Below, piece after piece: positions 23,705-31,202 of a stretch of 37,872 nucleotides of DNA. How positions within the stretch are numbered: the first letter of the stretch is position 1; the number at the start of each line of letters is the position of its first letter. The notes below the pieces were generated by a model, which did no database searches, had not been told where the DNA came from, and was given only the letters and a program-made list of their open reading frames with translations. The position numbers and the translations under genes are program-made. Source of the DNA: Bacteroidales bacterium UBA1725. GTDB lineage: Bacteria > Bacteroidota > Bacteroidia > Bacteroidales > UBA932. The DNA is taken from assembly GCA_002315815.1 (NCBI GenBank), contig DCIN01000094.1, forward strand, positions 1-37,872, given 5' to 3'.

Positions 23705-24946
23705 ATGAACTATCTTTTCACATCGGAGTCAGTCTCCGAAGGTCATCCCGACAAAGTCGCCGACCAGATTTCAGATGCAATCCTTGATGAATTTCTCCGC
23801 CAGGACCGTGAAGCCAGGGTCGCCTGCGAAACCTTCTGCACCTCGGGCCTCGTGGTTGTGGGAGGCGAGGTGCACAGTGACCACGCATACGTGGACATAC
23901 CCGCCACAGCCAGGCGAGTTATCAAACGCATAGGATACGACAAGGCCGAGTACGGATTCGACGCAGCTTCCTGCGGAATCATATCCACCATCCACGAGCA
24001 GAGTACGGACATCAGTATGGGAGTGGTCAGAGAAGACCCCGACAACCAGGGAGCAGGAGACCAAGGAATGATGTTCGGTTACGCTTGCACCGACACGGAG
24101 GATTATATGCCTCTTCCTCTGGCACTTTCCCATAGGATACTGATGATTCTGGCAGACATCAGGCACAATGACAGGTCCCTGATGCCGTACCTGCGTCCGG
24201 ATGCCAAGGCCCAGTTCACAGTGGAGTACTCCGCCCAAACCCACAAGCCCGTACGCATTCACACCATAGTGCTGTCCACTCAGCATAACGAATTCGCACC
24301 GGATGAGGTGATGCGCGAAAAAATACGTTTCGACGTGCAGGACAAGCTTATCCCAAGACTCATCGCAAGCCTTCCCGCCGAAACCGCAGCACTGTTTGAC
24401 GATAAATTTGTGCTTCACGTGAACCCTACTGGAAAATTCGTCATCGGAGGCCCCGCGGGTGACACCGGGCTCACCGGACGCAAGATAATAGTGGACACTT
24501 ACGGCGGACGCGGAGCTCACGGAGGCGGTGCATTTTCCGGAAAAGACCCTTCGAAGGTGGACCGCAGCGCAGCCTATGCAGCCAGATATCTGGCCAAGAA
24601 TATTGTTGCCTCCGGACTTGCCGACGAATGTCTGGTCCAGCTTTCGTATGCCATCGGCGTGGCGGAACCGGTAAGTATATTCGTGGACAGCTACGGCACC
24701 GGCAAGGTTGACGATGCTCTGCTTGCTTCCAGACTTGGTAACATATTCGACCTCAGGCCGGCGGCCATCATAAGGAAATTCGCTCTCAAGAACCCGATTT
24801 ACGAGCCCTGTGCTGCTTATGGCCATATGGGCCGCAAGCCATACATACAGGATGGGATGCAGTTCTTCGGATGGGAAAAACTCGATGCTGTACAATTGCT
24901 TCGGGAAGAGTTCGGCGAACAGGTCTCCAAATTTGCCTCAAAGTAA
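23705..24946 (+). CDS. metK: S-adenosylmethionine synthetase
   Basis: MetK joins ATP and methionine into SAM, the cell's main methyl donor. The 413-residue protein opens with the family signature (MNYLFTSESVSEGHPDKVAD) and carries GAGDQGMMFGYA (ATP-binding hexapeptide region) and the P-loop-like GGAFSGKDPSKVDRS. I chose the second ATG (23705): an in-frame ATG at 23696 lies inside the riboswitch tail and would add only MLK. The protein is somewhat longer than E. coli MetK, as is usual in Bacteroidota. Translation is likely controlled by the SAM-II element directly upstream. smpB follows after 10 bases. Confidence 0.96.
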   Translation: MNYLFTSESVSEGHPDKVADQISDAILDEFLRQDREARVACETFCTSGLVVVGGEVHSDHAYVDIPATARRVIKRIGYDKAEYGFDAASCGIISTIHEQSTDISMGVVREDPDNQGAGDQGMMFGYACTDTEDYMPLPLALSHRILMILADIRHNDRSLMPYLRPDAKAQFTVEYSAQTHKPVRIHTIVLSTQHNEFAPDEVMREKIRFDVQDKLIPRLIASLPAETAALFDDKFVLHVNPTGKFVIGGPAGDTGLTGRKIIVDTYGGRGAHGGGAFSGKDPSKVDRSAAYAARYLAKNIVASGLADECLVQLSYAIGVAEPVSIFVDSYGTGKVDDALLASRLGNIFDLRPAAIIRKFALKNPIYEPCAAYGHMGRKPYIQDGMQFFGWEKLDAVQLLREEFGEQVSKFASK

Positions 24947-24956
24947 GTCAAGAGAT

Positions 24957-25409
24957 ATGCCCAAAGCCAAGAGCAGAATACAGATAAACAACAAGAAGGC
25001 TTCATTCGACTACGAGTTCCTCGAAACATACGATGCAGGCATTGTGCTCGTAGGGACGGAAATCAAGTCCATAAGGGCAGGCAGAGCCTCACTCCAGGAT
25101 GCCTATTGCTATTTCAGCGGTGGCGAGCTGTATGTAAAGGGGATGAACATCTCATCTTATTTCTGGGCTTCGGCCTGGAGCGGACACGAACCGTCACGAG
25201 ATCGAAAACTGCTCCTGACCAAACGTGAACTCAGGCATTTGGGGCAGGCCGTAAAGACAAAAGGCCTTACCATAGTTGCAATTCGTGCTTTTATAGCAGA
25301 GAACGGCTATGCCAAACTGCACATCGCCCTGGCCAAAGGCAAGAAGGAATACGACAAGAGGGATACAATACGCAAGAAAGACTTAAGGCGCGAAATGGAG
25401 AGAGGCTGA
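24957..25409 (+). CDS. smpB: SsrA-binding protein SmpB
   Basis: SmpB binds tmRNA and brings it to stalled ribosomes for trans-translation. The 150-residue protein has the conserved NNKKASFDYEFLETYDAGIVL start, GTEIKSIRAGRASLQDAY, and the basic C-terminal tail (KKEYDKRDTIRKKD) that mimics an anticodon arm. The ATG lies 10 bases after the metK stop, so it probably rides on the metK message and thus under the SAM-II switch. Its last 27 bases overlap the 3' end of the convergent miaA gene. The ssrA gene itself is not in this window. Confidence 0.95.
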   Translation: MPKAKSRIQINNKKASFDYEFLETYDAGIVLVGTEIKSIRAGRASLQDAYCYFSGGELYVKGMNISSYFWASAWSGHEPSRDRKLLLTKRELRHLGQAVKTKGLTIVAIRAFIAENGYAKLHIALAKGKKEYDKRDTIRKKDLRREMERG

Positions 25410-26168
25410 TGGTTGTATCCAATTGATTGTCACCCCTGAACGCTCCATACCTCTGAACCACGTCATCTGGCGCTTGGCAAATTGATGAATGGCGGTGGCA
25501 AGCTTTGTTTTCATCTCGTCGTAACTCATCTCTCCCAGAAGAAACAGAGTTACAAACTTGTATTCCAAGCCATAAGCTATCAAAGTCTCCGCACTCACCC
25601 CGCCATTCAGAAGAGTTTGCACTTCTTCCACCATCCCCTGTTTCAGACGGGCATCCAGACGGGCATCGATCCGGGCATTCCTTGTATCCCTGTCAACATC
25701 GGTGCCGATGACAAGAATCCTGTCTCTTCTGATTTCACGCTCCTCACTCAGAGGTTTCTTCTCCAAAAAATCATAATCATTGATTACGGAATTGATGTAA
25801 AGGCCTGTGCCACCGCATAGAATGGGAAATTTCCCTCTAGAATGGATGGTTTTGCAGGCAATGCCGAAATCGTTCTTGAAACGGTAAACGTTGTACCCAT
25901 CCCCGGGGTCCACAATGTCAATCAGGTGATATGGAATGTCTCCATATTCCGAAATATCCTTGCCCGTACCTATATCCATTCCCCTGTAAACCTGCCGCGA
26001 ATCTGCAGATACAATCTCGCAGCCTCCGAGTTCACGGGCCAGCCTCACGGCAAGAGACGTCTTCCCGGAAGCAGTGGGACCGAGAATGCAGACAAGGTCA
26101 AGACGGGACAGGTCTGGACAGGAAAAATCAGGATGGGAAAAATCAGGACAGGAAAGAACGTTGCTCAT
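25383..26168 (-). CDS. miaA: tRNA dimethylallyltransferase, short form
   Basis: MiaA adds a dimethylallyl group to A37 of tRNAs reading UNN codons. Seen: P-loop GPTASGKT (residues 30-37), SADSRQVYRGMDIGTGK, GGTGLYINSVI, RIDARLDARLKQGMVEEV and KRQMTWFR. At 261 residues it is about 40-50 shorter than usual. The stretch between YDF and the RID segment is compressed to about 40 residues, and I cannot find the usual R-iRALE motif there. The first 25 residues carry four SxPDF-like pentapeptides. The ATG overlaps the trmB stop as ATGA. The 3' end overlaps smpB by 27 bases. Confidence 0.88.
   Translation of the reverse strand: MSNVLSCPDFSHPDFSCPDLSRLDLVCILGPTASGKTSLAVRLARELGGCEIVSADSRQVYRGMDIGTGKDISEYGDIPYHLIDIVDPGDGYNVYRFKNDFGIACKTIHSRGKFPILCGGTGLYINSVINDYDFLEKKPLSEEREIRRDRILVIGTDVDRDTRNARIDARLDARLKQGMVEEVQTLLNGGVSAETLIAYGLEYKFVTLFLLGEMSYDEMKTKLATAIHQFAKRQMTWFRGMERSGVTINWIQPSASLHFAP
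26094..26153 (-). repeat. Four 15-bp tandem repeats at the start of miaA
   Basis: The units encode SCPDF, SHPDF, SCPDL and SRLDL (residues 6-25 of the miaA product). Unit identity decays towards the P-loop. Normal MiaA proteins begin only a few residues before the P-loop, so this is an added N-terminal stretch. Confidence 0.75.
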
Positions 26169-26983
26169 TTGGAGGATGCAAGCTTGCGGCGTCTGGTTTC
26201 AGCGGTGTCGTGTCCGAAAATCTGCCTGTCTCCTTCGGTGTTCCTCCAGAAAACAGGGTCGAAAAGAGATTCGGACGGACTTTGATATCCGCCTTCGTGG
26301 TCTATACGGAATGCCAGGTACTTTATGCTGTAACCCTGCTCTCTGAAGATACTCTCGTAAAACGTCTGAACTTCATAAATCTCAGGAGAGAGATCCGGAT
26401 TGCGGGAAGAATAAAGATCCGCGCAGTCGGAAAGAATCTCAAGCGAGTTGGCCATACAGACAGCTTTGGTATATTCGTAGAGAAAACGAGAGTCGGTCTT
26501 GAGATGAATGATGCCACCGGGTTTAAGGAAAGACCTGTATCTTTCGAGAAAAAGAGGAGAGCTCAGCCTGGAATTCTCGCTGCGCAACTGTGGGTCAGAA
26601 AAAGTGAGCCATATTTCCGAAACCTCTCCGGGAGCGAAAAAGGCGGTTATGAATTCGACTCTGGTGCGCAGGAACGCAACATTGGAAAGATTGTTGCGTG
26701 TGGCATATCCGGCTCCTTTCCACAGACGTGCGCCCTTGATATCGACCCCTATGAAATTCCTGAGAGCATCGCGTTCAGAAAGGGCTATTGTGTATTCCCC
26801 CTTGCCGCATCCCAGTTCAAGGACAAGAGGATGATTGTTAGAGAAAAAACCATTCCATTTTCCCTTGAGGGAATGATCCCGCAAATTGAAATAGCCGTCC
26901 GCAAGAAGTTCCCCGCAGGAAGGCTGCACCAGGCAGGGGAAAGTTTCGTTCTCTGCGAATTTACGGAGTTTGTCGTGTCCCAT
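26165..26983 (-). CDS. trmB: tRNA (guanine-N7-)-methyltransferase
   Basis: TrmB methylates G46 in the tRNA variable loop using SAM. The 272-residue protein starts MGHDKLRKFAENETF, as Bacteroidota TrmB does, which is why I chose the ATG at 26983 over a GTG at 27022. The SAM-binding motif ELGCGKG is at residues 56-62 and the acidic post-I residue is in GVDIKG. The substrate-binding motif that normally reads PDP reads TFSDPQ here, with Ser for the first Pro. The start lies inside the gldH 3' end (23-base overlap), and its stop overlaps miaA by 4 bases, so two tRNA-modifying enzymes are coupled. Confidence 0.9.
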   Translation of the reverse strand: MGHDKLRKFAENETFPCLVQPSCGELLADGYFNLRDHSLKGKWNGFFSNNHPLVLELGCGKGEYTIALSERDALRNFIGVDIKGARLWKGAGYATRNNLSNVAFLRTRVEFITAFFAPGEVSEIWLTFSDPQLRSENSRLSSPLFLERYRSFLKPGGIIHLKTDSRFLYEYTKAVCMANSLEILSDCADLYSSRNPDLSPEIYEVQTFYESIFREQGYSIKYLAFRIDHEGGYQSPSESLFDPVFWRNTEGDRQIFGHDTAETRRRKLASSK

Positions 26984-27380
26984 TGTGCTTGCATATAAGG
27001 CCAAGGCCCCTGAAACCGTCACAAACGTCAGCAGCCCTCACTCTCAATGACCATAGCCCTGGTACGGAAGGAACGACAGCGCTGCGATAGTTTTCGGTTC
27101 TGCGCCCGTTATCGCCCGGCACAAGATACACTGTCTCGGCGAGTCGTCTTCCGGAAGGATCGGACCAGACAGCATCAAGACGGATACTTTCAGTCCATTC
27201 ACAGTCCACAAGAGTATAAAAACAGAAATCGTATGATGACAGAGTGTCATTCATCTCGAAAGAGAATTCGTAAACATCTCCCGGCGCATTCCCGCGGGGT
27301 ACAAAAAAATCCACACTGTCTGGATTCGAGCAGCAGACAAAAAAAGGAAGCAGCAGGATAGTAAGCGTAAAGCCTTTCAT
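26961..27380 (-). CDS. gldH: GldH-like lipoprotein
   Basis: A 139-residue lipoprotein (signal MKGFTLTILLLPFFVCC, Cys16/17). The mature part is a single beta-rich domain with DTLSSYDFCFYTLV, a PSGRRLAETVYLVP turn and a C-terminal GLWSLRVRA...GFRGLGLICK strand pair, the layout of GldH. GldH belongs to the gliding-associated set in Flavobacteria, but homologues persist in non-gliding Bacteroidales in this same ricT neighbourhood. I base the call on position as much as on sequence, which is divergent. Start and ricT stop overlap as TAATG. No other gliding gene is in the window. Confidence 0.65.
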   Translation of the reverse strand: MKGFTLTILLLPFFVCCSNPDSVDFFVPRGNAPGDVYEFSFEMNDTLSSYDFCFYTLVDCEWTESIRLDAVWSDPSGRRLAETVYLVPGDNGRRTENYRSAVVPSVPGLWSLRVRAADVCDGFRGLGLICKHNGTRQTP

Positions 27381-28669
27381 TATTCCGGACGAGGAGTTTT
27401 TCCACCCGATTTACGGTTGCCGCCGTTTTTCCGATATCGACCGTCGTTCTGGTCCACTCCGTTCTTCTGAGGGGCACTGTTCTTCTGAGAGGCACTGTTC
27501 TTCTTGACGAAATCATTCTTTTGGCTTTTCTGATCTCCGTCATTTCTGCGATTCCTGCCCCCGCGCTGCTTCTTGTGTTTGGGTCCATCGAAACGGCTGA
27601 TGCTGTCATCACCCACTGCTGTCACGAACTCGGGAGCGGATGGAGCCGGCTCTTCCCTGAGAGACTCCGGTTTGATTCCATTTCTGTTGAGTCTGATTAT
27701 CTCTCTCACCTCAGAGGCGTCAAGAGGATACAAATCCGCATCTGAAGTCTTGTCATAGGAGAAATACATCACTTCCTTGAGTATGTCTGTCTTGCGCAGA
27801 TAAGCCTGCCCGTCCTGAAACTCGAGAGCTTCGTTCACTTTGGGAATGCGGGAATGGGCATCCAGATAGTTCTGCACCTCATAGTTGAGACAGCACTTGA
27901 GCTTGCCGCACTGACCGGCGAGCTTGAGAGGATTAAGAGAGAGGTCCTGACATCTGGCCGCCGATGTAGATATGCTCTGAAAGGAAGAAATGTAATTGGC
28001 ACAGCACAGTTCCCTGCCACAGACACCTAGTCCTCCTATGAGTCCGGCTTCCTGACGGGCACCTATCTGTTTCATTTCTATCTTGATACGGAACTCTTCG
28101 GCAAAGACCTTGATGAGCTGGCGGAAATCTACGCGACCATCGGCGATATAATAGAATATGGCCTTGGTGCCGTCGCCCTGAAATTCCACGTCGCCTATCT
28201 TCATATCCAATCCCATTTCGGCGGCTATGCGTCTGGCCTTTATCATAGTCTCCTGCTCGCGGGCAATGGCCTGGCGCCATTTTTCGATGTCAGACTGACG
28301 GGCCTTGCGGTAAATTTTCTTGAATTCGAATGAATCCGGATCAATGCCCTTGGCCTTTATCTGACGCCCTACAATCGGCCCCTCGAGTGTGACCGTACCC
28401 AAATCCTGCCCGGTGGCGGATTCCACCATCACCATATCACCTACGTGTATGCTCTGGGGGCTGTCATTACGATAAAATCCCTTGCGGGTATTCTTGAAGC
28501 GTACCTCGAAGAGATCTGAATAGGTTCCGTCATCGGCGTGCTTGAGCCAGTTGTAGGTTTCGAGTTTACAGCAGCCCCGGCGATAGTTGCACACCGTATC
28601 TCCGCTCTGCTCATCGTGAGTCACCACGCAACCGCGGAAACAGTCGTATTGTATAGATTCGTTATCCAT
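27380..28669 (-). CDS. ricT: RicT/PSP1 family iron-sulfur protein
   Basis: RicT (YaaT, PSP1 C-terminal domain) belongs in Bacillus to an Fe-S-containing complex that aids mRNA maturation by RNase Y. This 429-residue protein has the PSP1 core with the conserved cysteines GVCGRELCC and QCGKLKCCLNYE near residues 220-265. After about residue 360 comes a 65-residue disordered-looking tail rich in Lys, Arg, Asn and Gln, including an 18-bp repeat (SAxQKN). I chose the ATG at 28669; a start at 28708 would overlap the -7 box at 28706-28713. The upstream neighbour is holB and the downstream one gldH, a common Bacteroidota order. Confidence 0.9.
   Translation of the reverse strand: MDNESIQYDCFRGCVVTHDEQSGDTVCNYRRGCCKLETYNWLKHADDGTYSDLFEVRFKNTRKGFYRNDSPQSIHVGDMVMVESATGQDLGTVTLEGPIVGRQIKAKGIDPDSFEFKKIYRKARQSDIEKWRQAIAREQETMIKARRIAAEMGLDMKIGDVEFQGDGTKAIFYYIADGRVDFRQLIKVFAEEFRIKIEMKQIGARQEAGLIGGLGVCGRELCCANYISSFQSISTSAARCQDLSLNPLKLAGQCGKLKCCLNYEVQNYLDAHSRIPKVNEALEFQDGQAYLRKTDILKEVMYFSYDKTSDADLYPLDASEVREIIRLNRNGIKPESLREEPAPSAPEFVTAVGDDSISRFDGPKHKKQRGGRNRRNDGDQKSQKNDFVKKNSASQKNSAPQKNGVDQNDGRYRKNGGNRKSGGKTPRPE
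27461..27496 (-). repeat. 18-bp tandem repeat in the ricT tail
   Basis: Two 18-bp units (27461-27478 and 27479-27496) differ by one base, with a decayed third copy after 27496. They encode SAPQKN and SASQKN in the basic tail of RicT. The unit keeps the reading frame, so copy-number change would only lengthen or shorten the tail. Confidence 0.7.
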
Positions 28670-28705
28670 GAAATTGTCGGATGCCGATAATATGGCATAA
28701 TCGTG

Positions 28706-28713
28706 CAAATATA
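28706..28713 (-). promoter_or_regulatory. Putative -7 box (TATATTTG) of ricT
   Basis: Minus-strand TATATTTG lies about 36 bases before the ricT ATG in the short gap after holB. It suggests a separate or additional start for ricT-gldH-trmB-miaA. No convincing -33 box. Confidence 0.45.
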
Positions 28714-28746
28714 ATGATTTCTTCCGACTTCCACCCGAGCCGCAAA

Positions 28747-29706
28747 TCAGAAAGCCGTGAACAGACGGTCGGCCAGATCAGTAAAAACAATTTTGGAGTT
28801 GACATTGCGGTCAATCAAGCCCGAAGCCCTGCTGAACGCCTCCATCGCAAGCCTGGGGAAAGATTTGCGACAGCAGGAAGCCCACTGCATTTCCTTGACG
28901 CAGGCACCGGCCAGAGATTGCATTTCCTGCTGCAACAGGAAAACAAGACGCAGACGGCTGAGCGCATAACGGCAGAATGCTTTCATATTCTCTCTGGAAG
29001 GGAGGTCTGCCACAGATTCGCAGGCCTCAATGGAAGAGAATAGGTCACGTGAGGCCAGAGCCGACATTATCCCATCCAGAACTTGGTCAAAGGTGGAATT
29101 GTCTGTGTTACAAATTGACATACTCCCTGCGACCGGAGGCACTATTCTCATCCGCTGGCAGCGTGAGGAAATGGTCTGAAGAACCTTCTCCGGTGCGTGA
29201 GTGATGAAGAGGAACTGAGTGTTCTGCGGAGGTTCCTCCACAATTTTCAGAAGCCTGTTCGACGCTTCCTGATTCATCTTTTCAGGAAGATATATCACAA
29301 CGGACCGCAAACCTCCTTCCATAGCACTCAATGAAAGAACTTCCAAAAGGTGTTTCGCCTCAGTGACCGCAATCAGAGAATTCTTGCCCTCCAACCCCAA
29401 GGCCTCGTTCAGATTGCCCTCGGTGAATGAGGGATTCTGCAGAGCGAGGGAACGGAATTTGTTCATATACTGCTGCGAAATGGTCGAAGCGGCAGCCGGA
29501 AAGATGAAATGAATGTCGGGATGTATCAGCTTTGACACTCTTGGATTGCCGGAATAGAGAAGATCCAGAAAAGCCAGTACAATAGGGAACGCCCCGCCAC
29601 CGTCATCTTCGTGAAACAGGATGGAATGAGGCACCCGCCCCGACTCCACCATTCCCAGAAGAGCTTTCTTGACTTCATCATTACCTCTGATATCGGAAAA
29701 AATCAT
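28747..29706 (-). CDS. holB: DNA polymerase III delta'-like subunit
   Basis: Delta' is part of the clamp loader that places the sliding clamp at replication forks. This 319-residue protein has the family start (MIFSDIRGNDEVKKAL, VPHSILFHE), HPDIHFIFP, a sensor-like region and the SSRCQRMRI arginine-finger motif. Where other Bacteroidota copies have a P-loop and a four-cysteine zinc module, this one reads HEDDGGGAFPIV and then a shortened loop without cysteines, so both appear lost. Delta' need not bind ATP, so function may be kept. Its ATG overlaps the prenyl synthase stop as ATGA. The gap to ricT holds a promoter box. Confidence 0.85.
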   Translation of the reverse strand: MIFSDIRGNDEVKKALLGMVESGRVPHSILFHEDDGGGAFPIVLAFLDLLYSGNPRVSKLIHPDIHFIFPAAASTISQQYMNKFRSLALQNPSFTEGNLNEALGLEGKNSLIAVTEAKHLLEVLSLSAMEGGLRSVVIYLPEKMNQEASNRLLKIVEEPPQNTQFLFITHAPEKVLQTISSRCQRMRIVPPVAGSMSICNTDNSTFDQVLDGIMSALASRDLFSSIEACESVADLPSRENMKAFCRYALSRLRLVFLLQQEMQSLAGACVKEMQWASCCRKSFPRLAMEAFSRASGLIDRNVNSKIVFTDLADRLFTAF

Positions 29707-30674
29707 AGTTTCCTGCAGATATTATAGCTGGCTATGGACTCCAGAGCATCACGGTAGGGAGAACACGGGAAATGGTCCAGCACTTTCACTGCCTCACCTA
29801 CATACTGTTCCAGCACCGTCTGGGAATATTCCACGCCTCCGTTTTCCATAACAAACGAATGAATCAGGTCGAAATTGGACGGTTGTGAATCAATATTCTT
29901 CACGAGAGCACGCATAGCGGCCTCATCGTTTCTTCTGTTTCTGATGGCCCCGAGCAGGGGAAGCGTGATTTTTTTCTCCCTGATATCGACTCCGTCAGGC
30001 TTGCCCATTTCCGGAGTACTCGCATAGTCAAGAATGTCGTCCTTAATCTGGAAAGCCATTCCGAACAGCCGGCCGAACTCCGCAGCCTTGGATATCAGCT
30101 CCTGTGATGCACCTACTGCAACGGCTGCTATGGAACAGGCACAACGGAACAATGAACCGGTCTTGCAATAGATGATGCGGAAATAATCATCCTCATCGGT
30201 ATCGACCATCATTGACTTGCCGAGTTGGAGCATCTCCCCCTCTGCAAGATCCGTGAGAGTACCGGACAATGACTTGAAAACAGACTGGCCGCATACAGTA
30301 TCCTGTGCCAGTTCAACGGAACGAGCAAGCCAGAAGTCTCCTACGAGAACGGCCGAAGAAGGCCCGACCATAGAATTGATTGTTGGCATTCCCCTTCTCT
30401 GAAGACTGTTGTCGGCCACATCGTCGTGTATCAGTGTGGCATTGTGGAGGATTTCGACAGCCGCGGCAAGCTTGATGGAATCATTGGCGATTTTTCCCAG
30501 AGCACCGGCCGTCAGAAGAGACAGCATAGGGCGGAGCATCTTGCCGGAATGACTTGTAATGGTTTCATTCACTTCTGAAAGGAGCGGCACATCCGAAACC
30601 AAAGAACGGACGATGATTCGCTTCACTTCCGAAAGATAACCGCCGATAAGTTCAAGAACCTGCTCCCTGGTCAT
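29703..30674 (-). CDS. Long-chain polyprenyl diphosphate synthase
   Basis: A trans-isoprenyl synthase of 323 residues that extends allylic diphosphates with isopentenyl diphosphate. The first aspartate-rich motif is DDVAD (residues 84-88) and the second is in QIKDDILDYA; GKMLRP holds the diphosphate-binding basic residues. The residue five before the first DD is Ala, small, which in this family goes with long products such as the menaquinone side chain rather than farnesyl diphosphate. I chose the ATG at 30674, which overlaps the upstream stop as ATGA; an ATG at 30680 is the alternative. The product length is inferred from that one position. Confidence 0.88.
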   Translation of the reverse strand: MTREQVLELIGGYLSEVKRIIVRSLVSDVPLLSEVNETITSHSGKMLRPMLSLLTAGALGKIANDSIKLAAAVEILHNATLIHDDVADNSLQRRGMPTINSMVGPSSAVLVGDFWLARSVELAQDTVCGQSVFKSLSGTLTDLAEGEMLQLGKSMMVDTDEDDYFRIIYCKTGSLFRCACSIAAVAVGASQELISKAAEFGRLFGMAFQIKDDILDYASTPEMGKPDGVDIREKKITLPLLGAIRNRRNDEAAMRALVKNIDSQPSNFDLIHSFVMENGGVEYSQTVLEQYVGEAVKVLDHFPCSPYRDALESIASYNICRKL

Positions 30675-31201
30675 AAACATCGCTCCACCTCTTCGAGCGT
30701 AGAAGGGAATGATATCAGGTCTCTGTCTCTCTGATACAGCATATTGGTCTTCACCAGGTAATCAAGGAAATCCTTCAACGGGCCGAAAAAACCCTCAACA
30801 TCATATGCCAGAATGCGACCTCCATACAGACCAAGTTTCGCAAGAGTCAGAGTCTCCATCAGTTCATCCATAGTGCCAATGCCGCCTGGAAGAGCAATCG
30901 CCAGACTGGTCCCCTCTCTCATCTTCTCCTTGCGCTCTGACATTGTGTCCGTAAATACAGTCTCTGTGAGATTGGGATATACAAGAGACTGCATAAAACG
31001 TGGAATGACTCCGCGATGACACCCTCCACACGATACCACCGTATCAGAGACAACGCCCATAGTCCCTTTCACCGTTCCACCGGAGACCACAGAATAGCCA
31101 CGTGCACACAGGGTGCGGACAAGGTCACGTGCAGCCTGATTGTATTTTTCGTCAATGTCGTAATTGGCGGAGCAGAAAATCAGAGCCCTTTTCTCAACCA
31201 T
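30671..31201 (-). CDS. LOG family protein (TIGR00730, nucleotide 5'-monophosphate phosphoribohydrolase-like)
   Basis: A 176-residue Rossmann-fold protein with the family signature LPGGIGTMDELME (about residues 104-116) and the SGGTVKGTMGVV loop. LOG enzymes cleave the base from nucleoside 5'-monophosphates; some act on cytokinin-type isopentenyl-AMP, others on AMP or pyrimidine nucleotides. Substrate cannot be told from the sequence. Its start is one base after the stop of the beta-barrel gene, and its stop overlaps the prenyl synthase start, so all are one message. The co-location with a prenyl synthase and miaA in one run is suggestive but may be chance. Confidence 0.88.
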   Translation of the reverse strand: MVEKRALIFCSANYDIDEKYNQAARDLVRTLCARGYSVVSGGTVKGTMGVVSDTVVSCGGCHRGVIPRFMQSLVYPNLTETVFTDTMSERKEKMREGTSLAIALPGGIGTMDELMETLTLAKLGLYGGRILAYDVEGFFGPLKDFLDYLVKTNMLYQRDRDLISFPSTLEEVERCL

Positions 31202-31202
31202 A

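Noticed and set aside
23771..24895. Long open frame on the minus strand (374 codons)
   Set aside because: Antisense to metK, which is complete and strongly conserved.
25931..26998. Long open frame on the plus strand (355 codons)
   Set aside because: Covers miaA and trmB in antisense; both minus-strand genes have clear motifs.
26961..27380. Evidence for gliding motility
   Set aside because: Only a divergent GldH-like lipoprotein is present; such homologues occur in non-motile Bacteroidales and no other gliding gene is in the window.
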